Positions 1 through 10,618 of a DNA stretch of 64,000 bases are shown piece by piece (the stretch's first letter is position 1; every line of letters starts with the position of its first letter). Both the position numbers and the translations under genes were made by a program. The notes under the pieces are model-generated. The model had not been told where the DNA came from. It did no database searches and saw only the letters and a program-made list of their open reading frames with translations. This DNA comes from Parvularcula maris (lineage in GTDB: Bacteria > Pseudomonadota > Alphaproteobacteria > Caulobacterales > Parvularculaceae), in contig NZ_JANIBC010000003.1 of the NCBI RefSeq assembly GCF_024505085.1, positions 62,001 through 126,000 of the forward strand. The letters run 5' to 3'.

Positions 1-2
1 GT

Positions 3-509
3 GCGATCGGGCTGGTCGGGCAGAACCCGTTCCTCTTCGCCGCCACCATTGCCGACAATATCCGCATGGGACGGCTCGGCGCCAGCGACGAAGAGGTGCG
101 CGCCGCTGCCCGCTCTGCGGCGGCAGCAGGCTTCATCGAGGCGCTGCCCAATGGCTACGACACCCGGCTGGGCGAGGGCGGCGGCGGGCTTTCGGGCGGA
201 GAGCGGCAGCGTATCGCGTTGGCTCGTGCGTTCTTGAAAGACGCACCGATCCTTCTTCTGGACGAAGCCACCTCCGCCCTAGACGCAGAGAGCGAGCGCC
301 TTATCGAGGAGGCGATGGAACGTCTACGGAAGAACAGGACGACCCTGGTCATCGCGCATCGCCTCTCGACCATCAGGGAGGCGGACAAGATCGTGGTGAT
401 GGAGCGCGGGCAGATCGTCGAGGAGGGCACCCATACGGAGCTTCTCGCCGCAGGAGGGCTCTACGCCCGGCTGTCCGCCCTTCAAACCCGGTCGGAGCCC
501 GCGATATGA
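3..509 (+). CDS. ABC exporter ATP-binding domain, 3' part only
   Basis: C-terminal ATPase half of an MsbA-like ABC exporter; the gene enters the window already open, reading from base 3. The Q-loop region (VGQNPFLF), the signature [14 protein letters not shown], Walker B with [11 protein letters not shown] and the H-loop (VIAHRLST) are all visible in order, so the ATPase is intact. The membrane domain lies upstream of the window and the substrate cannot be told; MsbA-like lipid export or a CydCD-type exporter are the nearest options, with LDEATSALD favouring the MsbA/general exporter class. The stop overlaps the start of the next gene (ATGA), so it is translationally coupled to the DMT permease. 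Confidence 0.85.
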   Translation, partial: AIGLVGQNPFLFAATIADNIRMGRLGASDEEVRAAARSAAAAGFIEALPNGYDTRLGEGGGGLSGGERQRIALARAFLKDAPILLLDEATSALDAESERLIEEAMERLRKNRTTLVIAHRLSTIREADKIVVMERGQIVEEGTHTELLAAGGLYARLSALQTRSEPAI

Positions 510-1426
510 AGCCGCTTCAGGCCGCCCTGCTGCTCGCCATCTGCATCGCCTGGGGCATGCACATGGTCATCATCAAGGCGGTGACCGAGCTCGTCTCGCC
601 CCTGACCTATGTAGCGCTCCGCATGCCGATCCTGGCCCTGCTGCTCGCGCCCTTGCTGCGCTGGTATCCGGGACAGATGCTGCGGATCGCGATCGCCGGA
701 GCGTGCTTTGGCGGGCTCAACTACGCCTTCATGTTCACCGGCATCTCGCTGACCTCCGCCTCGATCGGCTCGGTGGTGGCAGAGAGCTATGTGGTCATCG
801 CGACGATCTTCTCCGTCGTGTTCCTTCGCGAGACGGTGGGTTGGAAAAGGATCACCGGCATCGTCATGGCGCTGATCGGGGTCTTGATCATTGCGACCGC
901 TGAGGGCGACGCCGTAGGCAGTCGCAACCTACCCCTCGGCGCGTTCTTGATCGTCTGCGGCACCACGGCAGAGGCGACGGGGGCGCTCTTCGTCAAGAAG
1001 ATCGAGGGGGTGAAGCCGCTCTCCCTTCTAGCCTGGATGGCCGTGGTCGGCAGCGCGGTCAGCTTCGTACCCGCCGCCTTGCTGGCCGAGGACCACTTCG
1101 CCTTTGTCGGCGGTGGCGCCTTCTGGCCGGTGATGCTCAGCCTCGGCTACTCGGTCCTGGTGGCCAGTGTCTTCGGGCATACGAGCTACTACTGGCTTCT
1201 CCAGCGCGTGCCCCTCAGCATCATCGCGCCCGCGGGGCTGCTGATCACCTTCTTCGCTGTTCTCTTCGGCACGCTCCTCCTCGGCGAGGCGTTCACGATG
1301 CGGATGGTGCTGGGCGCGGCCCTTGTGGTCCTGGGCGTGATCGTCATCCTCGTCCGCAAGACCGTCGCCGACCGGACGCAAGCTGCCGCCGCAGGCCTGA
1401 CCGAACAGGAAGGAGCCCTCCCATGA
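506..1426 (+). CDS. DMT-superfamily permease (EamA type)
   Basis: 306-residue inner-membrane protein with about ten hydrophobic segments arranged as two five-helix EamA halves; the first half begins [17 protein letters not shown], a typical EamA opening. Family members export amino acids, nucleosides or metabolites or import small solutes, and the substrate is not readable here. It overlaps the upstream ABC gene and the downstream amidase by four bases each (ATGA), so the three are one operon. Charged residues gather in the short loops and the C-terminal tail is polar and cytoplasmic. Identification as DMT/EamA is firm; function beyond that is open. Confidence 0.85.
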   Translation: MKPLQAALLLAICIAWGMHMVIIKAVTELVSPLTYVALRMPILALLLAPLLRWYPGQMLRIAIAGACFGGLNYAFMFTGISLTSASIGSVVAESYVVIATIFSVVFLRETVGWKRITGIVMALIGVLIIATAEGDAVGSRNLPLGAFLIVCGTTAEATGALFVKKIEGVKPLSLLAWMAVVGSAVSFVPAALLAEDHFAFVGGGAFWPVMLSLGYSVLVASVFGHTSYYWLLQRVPLSIIAPAGLLITFFAVLFGTLLLGEAFTMRMVLGAALVVLGVIVILVRKTVADRTQAAAAGLTEQEGALP

Positions 1427-2127
1427 CCGAGAAGAAGGTCTGGACTTCGCCCAATCACGGGGACCGGAAAGGGCACGACATCTCGATGATCGTGCTGCAC
1501 TATACGGGCATGAAGACTGGCGACGAGGCGCTGGAGCGCCTTTGCGACCCGGAAAGCTCCGTCTCAGCCCACTACCTGATCGAGGAGGACGGCCGGACTC
1601 ACCGCCTGGTCCCTGAGGAGCGCCGCGCCTGGCATGCCGGCGTGGGCTCATGGGGGAAGAGCGAAGACATCAACTCCGTCAGTATCGGGATCGAGCTCGT
1701 CAACCCTGGGCACGAATGGGGCTACAAGCCTTTTGCCGAGGCGCAGATCGACGCGCTGGTGACGCTACTCGACAGGCTGAAGCAGGCCTATCAGGTGCCC
1801 CGTTCACGGATCGTCGGGCACTCCGATGTGGCCCCCGACCGCAAGGAGGATCCCGGTGAGAAGTTCCCCTGGGCCGTGCTGGCGGCGGAGGGCCTGGCCC
1901 TCGCCCCCTGGTCGGGGGTGGTCCCGGACAACGTACCGGAGGCGGAGGAGGCCGAAGCGCTCCTTACGAAGATCGGCTACGGGGTGGAGCAGTTCGGCGT
2001 CGTGCCCTGCATCACGGCGTTCCAGCGGCACTTCTGCCCGATGGCGCTCGGGCGGGGCCTCAACCTCGAGACCCGCGCGGCCATCGCCGAGGTGGCGGGC
2101 AAGCTCGGCAGCAGTGTCAGCCGATAA
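1423..2127 (+). CDS. N-acetylmuramoyl-L-alanine amidase (AmpD/AmiD family) with C-terminal peptidoglycan-binding-like domain
   Basis: 234 residues, no signal peptide. An amidase_2 domain fills residues about 5-150: LHYTGM supplies the first zinc-ligand histidine, and GHSDVAPDRKEDPGEKFPW the later histidine and aspartate of the Zn site. Residues about 170-230 (EALLTKIGYGV ... ITAFQRHF) look like a PG_binding_1 fold. The enzyme cleaves the lactyl-amide bond between MurNAc (or anhydro-MurNAc) and the stem peptide. Lack of an export signal suggests a cytoplasmic AmpD-like role in muropeptide recycling, though AmiD homologues are envelope proteins. Coupled by ATGA to the permease upstream; its 3' end overlaps the opposing 30-codon gene by 11 bases. 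Confidence 0.85.
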   Translation: MTEKKVWTSPNHGDRKGHDISMIVLHYTGMKTGDEALERLCDPESSVSAHYLIEEDGRTHRLVPEERRAWHAGVGSWGKSEDINSVSIGIELVNPGHEWGYKPFAEAQIDALVTLLDRLKQAYQVPRSRIVGHSDVAPDRKEDPGEKFPWAVLAAEGLALAPWSGVVPDNVPEAEEAEALLTKIGYGVEQFGVVPCITAFQRHFCPMALGRGLNLETRAAIAEVAGKLGSSVSR

Positions 2128-2209
2128 TCCCCACATGGAAGAGCGCCCAGATGACGATGGCGGCGAAGAGGACGGCGCCGATGCCGAAGACGGGTCGCTT
2201 CTGCTTCAT
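2117..2209 (-). CDS. 30-residue putative single-pass membrane protein
   Basis: Short frame beginning MKQKRPVFGIG followed by one hydrophobic helix of about 18 residues. Its ATG overlaps the TGA of the ABA4-like gene (ATGA), the same coupling used throughout this window, which is the main reason to believe it. Basic N-terminus then helix predicts N-in topology. It ends 11 bases inside the opposing amidase gene. No homologue is recognised. It may be a small subunit or stabiliser of the ABA4-like protein, or a chance frame. Confidence 0.5.
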   Translation of the reverse strand: MKQKRPVFGIGAVLFAAIVIWALFHVGIIG

Positions 2210-2679
2210 GGATGGGCTCTTTCCTTGTTGGCGAAGGGCAGCGGTTCGGCGAGCGCAGAGCGCAGCTTCACCTGCCTGAAGACGAGATAGATCAGCAGGC
2301 CGAAGGGGCCTGCCATCAGGGTGAAGAAGAGTGCTGGGACGAGGATGAGCCTGGGCAGACCGAGCGTGCTGCCATCCCTGGCGATCCACGCTCCGACGAA
2401 GAGGTCGAAGGCGAGGTAGTGGGTCCAGGCAGCAACGAAGCCGTAGCGGTCCGAGAACAGTGCCTGCACCCCGTCGATGCTGCCGAAGTCCGGGTTCTCC
2501 GCCATGCCGCCGGACGCCATGAGGCTGATCAGGACGGCCGCATAGGTCAGCGCGAGGAGGGGAACGGCGACGCCGAACGCCGCGATCTGGCTCCACCGCC
2601 AGCCGGGCCGGACGGCCAGCAGCAGCCACACCGGCAAGACGCCAGTGTTGGTGATCTGGAACAGAAGGTCAGCGCTCAT
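2206..2679 (-). CDS. ABA4-like integral membrane protein (DUF4281)
   Basis: 157 residues with four hydrophobic segments. It contains the family pattern LAFDLFVGAWIARD and a C-terminal LMAGPFGLLIYLVFR, recognised from DUF4281/ABA4-like proteins. In plants ABA4 is needed for neoxanthin formation and carotenoid photoprotection; the bacterial role is undefined. The ATG at 2679 is chosen because GGAG lies six bases upstream; an upstream in-frame TTG adds four residues. It is followed by a coupled 30-codon gene. The carotenoid operon at 57-63 kb makes a pigment connection conceivable, but no linkage is visible. Confidence 0.75.
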   Translation of the reverse strand: MSADLLFQITNTGVLPVWLLLAVRPGWRWSQIAAFGVAVPLLALTYAAVLISLMASGGMAENPDFGSIDGVQALFSDRYGFVAAWTHYLAFDLFVGAWIARDGSTLGLPRLILVPALFFTLMAGPFGLLIYLVFRQVKLRSALAEPLPFANKERAHP

Positions 2680-2719
2680 GTTACTCTCCAAACGGCAGCA
2701 CTAGAGGAGGAGAGGCGTC

Positions 2720-3220
2720 TTGGCGAGCGGCGAGACACGCCTACTGGTCGTGATGGGGCCGTCCGGCGCAGGCAAGAGCACGGTGGGCGTGCTGGCAGCA
2801 AGGCGGCTGGGCGTACCCTTCTACGAAGGCGACGCCTACCACTCGGCAGAGAACGTGGAGCTGATCGGCGCAGGCATACCCCTCACCATGAAGGAGCGGC
2901 GGCCCTGGATTGCGGCTATCGGTGAGGCCGTGGGGGAGGACGCGCCCGAGCTCGGCGTCCTGGCCTGCTCGGCACTCAACCATGAGATCAGGTCGGTGAT
3001 GGAAGAGCTGATCCCCGCCGCCCTCACCTTCGCGGTCTTGGACGTTCCCGAGGCGGAGCTTCTCGAGCGGCTGAAGGAGCGCCAAGGCCATTTTGCCGGG
3101 CCTGACCTTCTGCGAAGCCAGCTCGACGCCATGGACGACATGGACGGCATCGAGCGCCTAGACGGCATGCTGCCTCCGGAGGAGCTTGGCAGAAAGGCCG
3201 CTGAGTTGATGCGTTCGTAG
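2720..3220 (+). CDS. gntK: Gluconokinase
   Basis: 166 residues, the usual size for the GntK family. It has the P-loop GPSGAGKST (residues about 13-21), FYEGDAYHSAENVE (substrate and Mg region) and a lid/LID-like GHFAGPDLLRSQ segment. It phosphorylates D-gluconate to 6-phosphogluconate, feeding the Entner-Doudoroff or pentose phosphate routes in the cytoplasm. The start is a TTG at 2720 preceded by a strong GGAGGAGAGG; the next ATG would remove the first beta strand before the P-loop. It stands alone, divergent from the ABA4-like gene with about 40 bases between them, so both share one control region. No gluconate transporter is nearby. Confidence 0.9.
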   Translation: MASGETRLLVVMGPSGAGKSTVGVLAARRLGVPFYEGDAYHSAENVELIGAGIPLTMKERRPWIAAIGEAVGEDAPELGVLACSALNHEIRSVMEELIPAALTFAVLDVPEAELLERLKERQGHFAGPDLLRSQLDAMDDMDGIERLDGMLPPEELGRKAAELMRS

Positions 3221-3283
3221 GTCGGAGCGCGAAGCTTTCTGCCGTCGGAGGCTTTGAAAAGGCGGATGGCTGCGCAATCCGCT

Positions 3284-3739
3284 CTACGGCCGCGCTGCCT
3301 TCGACACCGCCAGATCGAGCGCCTGGAGGAACCGTGAGCGGTCCTCTTTCAAGAAGGGCGGCGCCCCCTTGGTGGTCTGATCGCCCGAGCCGCGCAGATC
3401 GTTCATGATGGCGCGGGTGGCGATGGCGGTGCCGATCATGTCGTCCGTGAATGGTTTGCCGTTACTGCCTAGTACGGCGGCTCCGGCTTTGAGGCAGCGG
3501 TCCGCAAGAAGAATGTCAGAGGTCACGACGACCTTACCGGGTTCGGCCAGCTCGGCGACCTTGTCGTCCGCCTCGTCGAACCCCCCGCCCACGATCATCT
3601 GCTGGATATGCGGCTCGCGGGGCAGGCGAAAGCCCTGGTTGGCGACGAAGAGAACCGCCACGCCGTAGCGCTCGGCCACGCGGATGCACTCGTCCTTCAC
3701 AGGGCATGCATCGGCATCGACGAGGAGGGTGGGGGTCAT
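3284..3739 (-). CDS. YaiI/YqxD family protein (UPF0178, PIN-like)
   Basis: 151 residues opening MTPTLLVDADACPVKDE, the diagnostic N-terminus of UPF0178, followed by VTSDILLADRCL and the GKPFTDDMI segment. The conserved acidic residues resemble a PIN-like nuclease active site, but biochemical function is unsettled. The ATG at 3739 fits the family start; a longer in-frame start at 3763 would translate part of the palindromic repeat lying immediately upstream and is rejected. The gene follows rpoD in the same direction with the repeat between, so read-through from rpoD would cross that element. Confidence 0.85.
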   Translation of the reverse strand: MTPTLLVDADACPVKDECIRVAERYGVAVLFVANQGFRLPREPHIQQMIVGGGFDEADDKVAELAEPGKVVVTSDILLADRCLKAGAAVLGSNGKPFTDDMIGTAIATRAIMNDLRGSGDQTTKGAPPFLKEDRSRFLQALDLAVSKAARP

Positions 3740-3757
3740 GGTGTGGAGGTCCACCAC

Positions 3758-3870
3758 CGTCATCCCGGCCGTAGCGAAGCGAAGAGCCGGGACCCATGGA
3801 CCAATGGGATTGGTCAGTGACGAAGGTTTGGTCCATGGGTCCCGGATAGCCTTCGGCTTCCGGGATAACG
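3758..3870. repeat. Bipartite palindromic element, family A, copy 1
   Basis: Begins GTCATCCCGG and ends CCGGGATAAC. A head hairpin (CCCGG ... CCGGG) is followed by CCATGG, a variable spacer, CCATGGGTCCCGG and a tail hairpin around TAGCCTTCGGCT. It lies between the 3' end of rpoD and the UPF0178 gene. Seven further copies occur in this window. Confidence 0.9.
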
Positions 3871-3875
3871 ACGAT

Positions 3876-5825
<1,950 letters not shown>

Positions 5826-5910
5826 TCGGCCCCTAGATGTTCACGCTTTACGAAGTCGGCGCTTCAGGGAACCATCTAGTCCGCTCAGCCGCCGGAACCA
5901 CGATCGCGTT

Positions 5911-7743
5911 TCATTCTGTGCGTCCTGGCATAGGCGCACCAAGTTTAACTAATGTGCTTACGCGTCTTTCATTGGGAGATGAGGTCTCCGCAGCCTGAAT
6001 GGCTTGCTCGGCGAGATGTTTCTGACGCTGGTTAATCGTGTACGCGTCGTACCATTCATCTTCCACAACCTCTCTCGCAACATCGTGCCTCACGAACTCC
6101 GAAGTCTTTACAGTGCGGTCGCGAGACCACCGCTCGTAAATCGTTTGGAGTTCGGAACAACCGCTCAACTGAGAACGAAGACCCTCACTGTCAAGGTCCG
6201 GCGACTCGACGAGATGATGAATCACCTGTGACCATAGCCTAGCGAGGGAACCATCCTGGAACTCACAGGACATAGCTTCATCCTCAAACCGGCTGAAAAG
6301 GTGTGGGTGATGAATGAGGCTGATAACTAACCTAGCCTCGCGAATGGAACCGGCAGGACCACCACTCCCGCCCTGGCCGAGGCGGGAGCGTAGCTCAGGG
6401 GAGAGGCGGGCATGGACGTGGCGGCCACGCAGACGCTCGGTCTTCTGGCGCTGGCGGCGGGCGGCGAACTGCTCGCCGCGGAGGTTGTAGATGCGATCCT
6501 TGAAGGCGCGGAAGAGGGCCTGGCGGAAGGTCTCGTCCTTGACCGCGTTGGTCCTGGCCTTGAGCTCGGTCTCGACCGAGGCGAGCTGCTCCGCCGTGCC
6601 GGTGCCGTGCCGGGCGAGGGCGAGCTGCCAGATGGTCTCCTCGGCATCGGCCTTCGCCTGCAAAATCTCCTGCATCGACCGTTTTCCGCCCTTGCGCAGT
6701 AGGTCGTCGGGGTCCTGGCCTTCGGGGAGGAAGGCGAAGCGCAAGGACTGGCTCGCGGAGAGCTCGGGCAGGGCACGCTCCAGGGCGCGCTCGGCGGCGG
6801 CGCGGCCCGCTCTATCGCCATCGAAGCAAAGCACCGGGGCGGGGGTGAGGCGCCAGAGGAGGCGGAGCTGCTCCTCGGTCAGCGCCGTGCCGAGGGGCGC
6901 GACGGCGGCAAAACCGGCGCTGTCGAGGGCGAGGGCGTCCATATAGCCCTCGCAGACCAGGATCTGCCCGTCCGCCCCGCGCATCCGCTCACGGGCACGG
7001 GTCAAATTGTAGAGCACCCGGCCCTTGTGGAAAACTTCCGTTTCGGGGGAGTTGAGGTACTTGGCCTTGGCCTCACTGGAAAGCGCCCGCCCGCCAAAGG
7101 CGATGACCCGCCCCCGGTGGTCGTGGATCGGGAACATCAGCCGGTGGCGGAAACCGTCATAGGTGCTGGCGTCCTGCTCGCGCACCTTCAGGAGGCCTGC
7201 GCGGAGCAGCACCTTCTCCTCCACGCCGCGGCCGAGAAAGAAGCGCTTCAGCGCTTCCCAGTCATTGGGCGCGTAGCCGAGGCCGAAGCGCTCAGCGGCC
7301 TGCTGGCCCACGCCCCGGCGCCTGAGATAGTCGCGAGCGTCCTGGCCTTCGGGCGCCAAGAGCGCCTTGCGGAAGAAATCCTGTGCGTCCGCGAGGACCT
7401 TGCGCAGCACGTCCTGCTCGGAGGCGCGCTTCACCTCCTGCGGGGTCGAGCGGGGCACCTCCATCCCGGCAAGGGAGGCGAGCTCCTCCACGGCTTCCGG
7501 GAATGTCTTGTTCTGGAACGCCATCAGGAATTTGATGACATCGCCCGACTGCCCCGAGCTGAAATCGAAGAAGGCCTGCTTGTCGTCGTTCACGTAGAAG
7601 CTGGGCGTGCGCTCCTTGTTGAAGGGGCTGAGCCCGCGCCACTCGCGGCCGGCCTTCTTGATCGGCACGTGCCGCCCGATCACGTCCGAAGCGCGGAGAC
7701 GGGACTTGAGCTCGTCCAGAAAATCAGGCGGATAGCTGGCCAT
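5911..7743 (-). CDS. dnaG: DNA primase
   Basis: 610 residues from the ATG at 7743 (MASYPPDFLDELKSRL); longer starts exist but lack the family pattern. N-terminal zinc-ribbon-like domain at 1-100, RNA polymerase core at about 115-245, Toprim at about 255-340 with EGYMD and DGDRAG metal-binding motifs, then a DnaB-interaction C-terminus. It makes RNA primers at the fork with DnaB, also encoded in this window. All four zinc ligands of the CHC2 motif appear replaced: GLSPFNKERTPSF where a Cys and His are expected, FFDFSSGQSG where two Cys are expected. Other alphaproteobacterial primases share this to my knowledge. The last ~140 codons look less GC-rich than the rest. Confidence 0.95.
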   Translation of the reverse strand: MASYPPDFLDELKSRLRASDVIGRHVPIKKAGREWRGLSPFNKERTPSFYVNDDKQAFFDFSSGQSGDVIKFLMAFQNKTFPEAVEELASLAGMEVPRSTPQEVKRASEQDVLRKVLADAQDFFRKALLAPEGQDARDYLRRRGVGQQAAERFGLGYAPNDWEALKRFFLGRGVEEKVLLRAGLLKVREQDASTYDGFRHRLMFPIHDHRGRVIAFGGRALSSEAKAKYLNSPETEVFHKGRVLYNLTRARERMRGADGQILVCEGYMDALALDSAGFAAVAPLGTALTEEQLRLLWRLTPAPVLCFDGDRAGRAAAERALERALPELSASQSLRFAFLPEGQDPDDLLRKGGKRSMQEILQAKADAEETIWQLALARHGTGTAEQLASVETELKARTNAVKDETFRQALFRAFKDRIYNLRGEQFAARRQRQKTERLRGRHVHARLSPELRSRLGQGGSGGPAGSIREARLVISLIHHPHLFSRFEDEAMSCEFQDGSLARLWSQVIHHLVESPDLDSEGLRSQLSGCSELQTIYERWSRDRTVKTSEFVRHDVAREVVEDEWYDAYTINQRQKHLAEQAIQAAETSSPNERRVSTLVKLGAPMPGRTE

Positions 7744-7923
7744 AGGCAGAACATAGGCTCTTCGGCAGGGGGCCGCCATCGTCACTTTCCCACCGGACCT
7801 CGCTTCGGAGCAAGGAATACAGAACCGCTCAGCACTTAGCGGCGTTAGGAGATTCTTTACCACCTAAACGGGAGCTCTGGCACGGAACTTGTAGGAAAAG
7901 GTGCATCGAGGTGGAGGCAGACC

Positions 7924-8694
7924 TTGGCGCAGACCCATAGGAAGATACGCAACGTCTACGCGCTGACCCCAGCGAAGGCCAAGGGTATGCGCAACGCCGT
8001 CATCGGGGTGACCGTGGCGCTGGCGGGCATCACCAGCGTGCTCGCCACCCAGGGCAGCGGCGGGGCGTCTTTTGCTGCAGCGGAGGCCGGGCTGGTTATG
8101 CCGGGCGAGGCGCTCATGCGCGAGCGCCTGCGGCCTGAGGCCGAGAAGCCGGGCTTGCGCGAACGGGCGCAGCGTTTCCGCGAGACCTCCGAAGCCCGCC
8201 TACGGGCGCTTTTTTCCGAACGCGAGGAGGGCCTCTTCGACAAGCCCCAGGACGGCAAGGGCGAGGACTACGCCGAGGCGCACGGCGCCAACGGGGGCGA
8301 GACCGAGGAAGCGGTGGACACCGAAGCGCTGAAGCAGGCTTTGGCCGACCTCCAGCCCCTCCTCGAGCAGCTCGGGCAGGGCCAGGGCTTTGCCGGCTCG
8401 CCCGAGGAAGCTGGCTACAAGGTTGGTGTACCGATGGGGCCCCTGGGCGGCACCGTCGTCGCGGCCGTTCTTCCGACGAGACCAGCAGGCGGAGGCGGAA
8501 GCTTCCTGCCCCCTGGCGGCGGCTCTGGGGGAGGGGGCGGCGGTGGCGGCGGATCGCTACCCGGCCCCGGCCCCAACGGCTTCAAATCGCCTCTCCCAGA
8601 CGTTCCTGCAGACCCCGTCCCCGTCCCAGGCGCAGCGGTGCTGCTGGTATCAGGGCTCGCGGCCTTCGGTTGGAAGAAGCGTCGCGCCGGGTAG
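7924..8694 (+). CDS. Exported protein with VPVPGA-type C-terminal sorting signal
   Basis: 256 residues. The N-terminus (RNAVIGVTVALAGITSVLA) is a signal-peptide-like helix after a ~20-residue basic lead. A charged, alpha-helical middle part (residues about 55-140) is rich in E/R/A, followed by a Gly-rich linker with nine consecutive glycines. The C-terminus ends VPVPGAAVLLVSGLAAFG plus a basic WKKRRAG tail: motif, helix, basic cluster, as in PEP-CTERM/VPLPA-CTERM substrates of exosortases. Function of the body is unknown. The start is a TTG after a GGAGG box. It is divergent from dnaG and sits alone between dnaG and yqeY. A second protein with the same tail is at 46123-46821. Confidence 0.7.
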   Translation: MAQTHRKIRNVYALTPAKAKGMRNAVIGVTVALAGITSVLATQGSGGASFAAAEAGLVMPGEALMRERLRPEAEKPGLRERAQRFRETSEARLRALFSEREEGLFDKPQDGKGEDYAEAHGANGGETEEAVDTEALKQALADLQPLLEQLGQGQGFAGSPEEAGYKVGVPMGPLGGTVVAAVLPTRPAGGGGSFLPPGGGSGGGGGGGGGSLPGPGPNGFKSPLPDVPADPVPVPGAAVLLVSGLAAFGWKKRRAG

Positions 8695-8775
8695 GGCGGT
8701 TTGCGAAGCCAACCGCCGTGAAGCGTAGCACTTGAACAGGCGGAAAGCGTCGCGTTCCGCCCTAAGGGCAAGCCT

Positions 8776-9246
8776 TCAGCCCAAACGCTCTTTCACGACC
8801 TTGTTGGCCGCTGAGAAGTTCATGCGGCCCTGATAGTTCGCCTTCAGGGCGCCCATGCACTTGCCCATGTCCTTGAGGCCCTCGGCACCGATCTCGGCGA
8901 TCACCCCGTCCACGGCCGTGGCGATCTCGGCATCGTCCATCTGCTTGGGCAGGTAGCCGAAGATCACCTCGTTCTCGGCGCGCTCCTGCTCGGCCATCTC
9001 GATGCGGCCTGCATCTTCGTAGGTCTTGGCGCTGTCCTCGCGCTGCTTGACCATCTTGGTCAGTACCTCGCGCACCTCATCGTCGGACAGGCCGCAGCAG
9101 CGGTCCTGGCTGCGCGCCTGGATGTCCTTATCCTGAATGGCGGCCTGCATGAGGCGTAGGGTCGAGAGGCGGATCTTATCCTCCCGGTTCTTCATGGCCG
9201 CTTTCAAATCGGCGGCGATCTGTTTGGCCAGTGTGGCTTGGCTCAT
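8776..9246 (-). CDS. GatB/YqeY domain protein
   Basis: 156 residues covering a complete YqeY domain: LKAAMKNREDKIRLSTLRLMQAAI near the N-terminus, the KQREDSAKTYEDAGR helix, YLPKQMDDAEI, and a C-terminal MGKCMGALKANYQGRMNFS. The fold resembles the tail domain of the GatB amidotransferase subunit, which binds tRNA; free-standing YqeY has no fixed role, and tRNA-linked quality control is the usual suggestion. It is divergent from carA with 124 bases between them, an arrangement common in alphaproteobacteria. A CC pair within RCCGLSD is atypical but not in the core. Confidence 0.9.
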   Translation of the reverse strand: MSQATLAKQIAADLKAAMKNREDKIRLSTLRLMQAAIQDKDIQARSQDRCCGLSDDEVREVLTKMVKQREDSAKTYEDAGRIEMAEQERAENEVIFGYLPKQMDDAEIATAVDGVIAEIGAEGLKDMGKCMGALKANYQGRMNFSAANKVVKERLG

Positions 9247-9370
9247 GGGTTTGTTCCTCGGGGGGAAGGGCCTTGCCGCTTCCTCACTCTAGTAGCCTCT
9301 TGCGCTGCACGGCGGCGGGTGTATCACCCGGTCCGTTTGCGCCGACCTTAACGAAGGCCAGCTGACAATC

Positions 9371-10546
9371 GTGCAGCATAAGGCCGCGGGAGATGATGTG
9401 CCGCTGAAGCTTAGTCAAGATGCAACCGACATCCGGGTCACGGGACTCCTCGCGCTCGAGGACGGCACGATCCTGGAGGGCGAGGGTTTCGGCGCCGCTG
9501 GCGAGGCGGTGGGGGAAGTCTGCTTCAACACCGCCATGACCGGCTATCAGGAGATTCTCACCGATCCCTCCTACGCCATGCAGATCGTCACCTTCACCTT
9601 CCCCCATATCGGCAATGTCGGAGTGAACGACGAGGATGTGGAGAACGCCGCCGATACGGCAGCGATCGCAGCACGCGGCGCTATCGTCCGCTCCAAGGTG
9701 ACGAGCCCCTCCAACCACCGCTCGCGTCTCGACCTTGAAGCCTGGATGAAGCGGCGGGGCATCATCGGCCTCTCCGGCATCGACACCCGCGCCCTGACCA
9801 TCCGTATCCGCGAGCACGGCATGCTCCGCGGCGTCATCGCCCACCATGCGGGCGGCCGCTTCGACCGGGACGCACTAGTCGAACAAGCGAAAGCCTGGTC
9901 GGGCCTCGAAGGCGCGGACCTTGCCAAGGAGGTCACCACCGACAAGCCCATCCGCATCCCCGGCGAAGGGCCGCACACGGTGCTCATGGATTTCGGCGTC
10001 AAGCGCAACATTCTGAGCCGTCTGCAGACGGAAGGCTGCCGCGTCACGGTGGTGCCTGCGACGACCAGCTTCGACGACATCATGGCGCTGTCCCCCGACG
10101 GCGTTTTGCTCGGCAACGGCCCAGGCGATCCTGCCGCCACCGCCGAGTACGCCGTGCCGGTGATCAGGGAGCTTCTGGATGCAAAAGTGCCGCTCTTCGG
10201 CATCTGCCTCGGCCACCAGCTCATGGCCCTGGCCCTCGGCGCCAAGACCAAGAAGATGGAGCAGGGGCACCACGGCGCCAACCATCCGGTCAAGGATCAC
10301 GCCACCGGCCGCGTCGAGATCGTCTCCATGAACCACGGCTTCACCGTGGACGAAGCGACCTTGCCAGACCGCGTGGAAGCAACGCACACGTCCCTCTTCG
10401 ACGGCACCAATGCAGGCCTCAAGGTGACCGACGCGCCTGCCATGGCCGTCCAGCACCACCCAGAGGCTTCGCCTGGCCCCGAAGACAGCTTCCCCATGTT
10501 CGAGAAGTTCGTGCGCCTGATGAAGGAAAACGCGCGGGCCGGCTGA
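9371..10546 (+). CDS. carA: Carbamoyl-phosphate synthase small (glutaminase) subunit
   Basis: 391 residues. An N-terminal CPSase_sm domain (about 18-155, [18 protein letters not shown]) precedes a class I glutamine amidotransferase domain (about 200-385) with the nucleophile Cys in [15 protein letters not shown] and the catalytic His/Glu in [13 protein letters not shown]. It releases ammonia from glutamine and channels it to CarB for carbamoyl phosphate, precursor of arginine and pyrimidines. carB is not adjacent. The GTG at 9371 is used; a GTG at 9398 has a better ribosome-binding site (GGGAG) and would shorten the protein by nine residues without touching the domain. Confidence 0.95.
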   Translation: MQHKAAGDDVPLKLSQDATDIRVTGLLALEDGTILEGEGFGAAGEAVGEVCFNTAMTGYQEILTDPSYAMQIVTFTFPHIGNVGVNDEDVENAADTAAIAARGAIVRSKVTSPSNHRSRLDLEAWMKRRGIIGLSGIDTRALTIRIREHGMLRGVIAHHAGGRFDRDALVEQAKAWSGLEGADLAKEVTTDKPIRIPGEGPHTVLMDFGVKRNILSRLQTEGCRVTVVPATTSFDDIMALSPDGVLLGNGPGDPAATAEYAVPVIRELLDAKVPLFGICLGHQLMALALGAKTKKMEQGHHGANHPVKDHATGRVEIVSMNHGFTVDEATLPDRVEATHTSLFDGTNAGLKVTDAPAMAVQHHPEASPGPEDSFPMFEKFVRLMKENARAG

Positions 10547-10618
10547 CCCCCTGCGCGGGGCGGTTGCCTGCCCCTCGCCCCTACGGCACCAATTGGCGGC
10601 AACCCCAAGGAGCCGTCC

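Noticed and set aside
2117-2629. Longer frame continuous with the 30-codon gene
   Set aside because: The upstream part is an arginine/proline-rich shadow of the ABA4-like gene; only the last 30 codons have an independent start.
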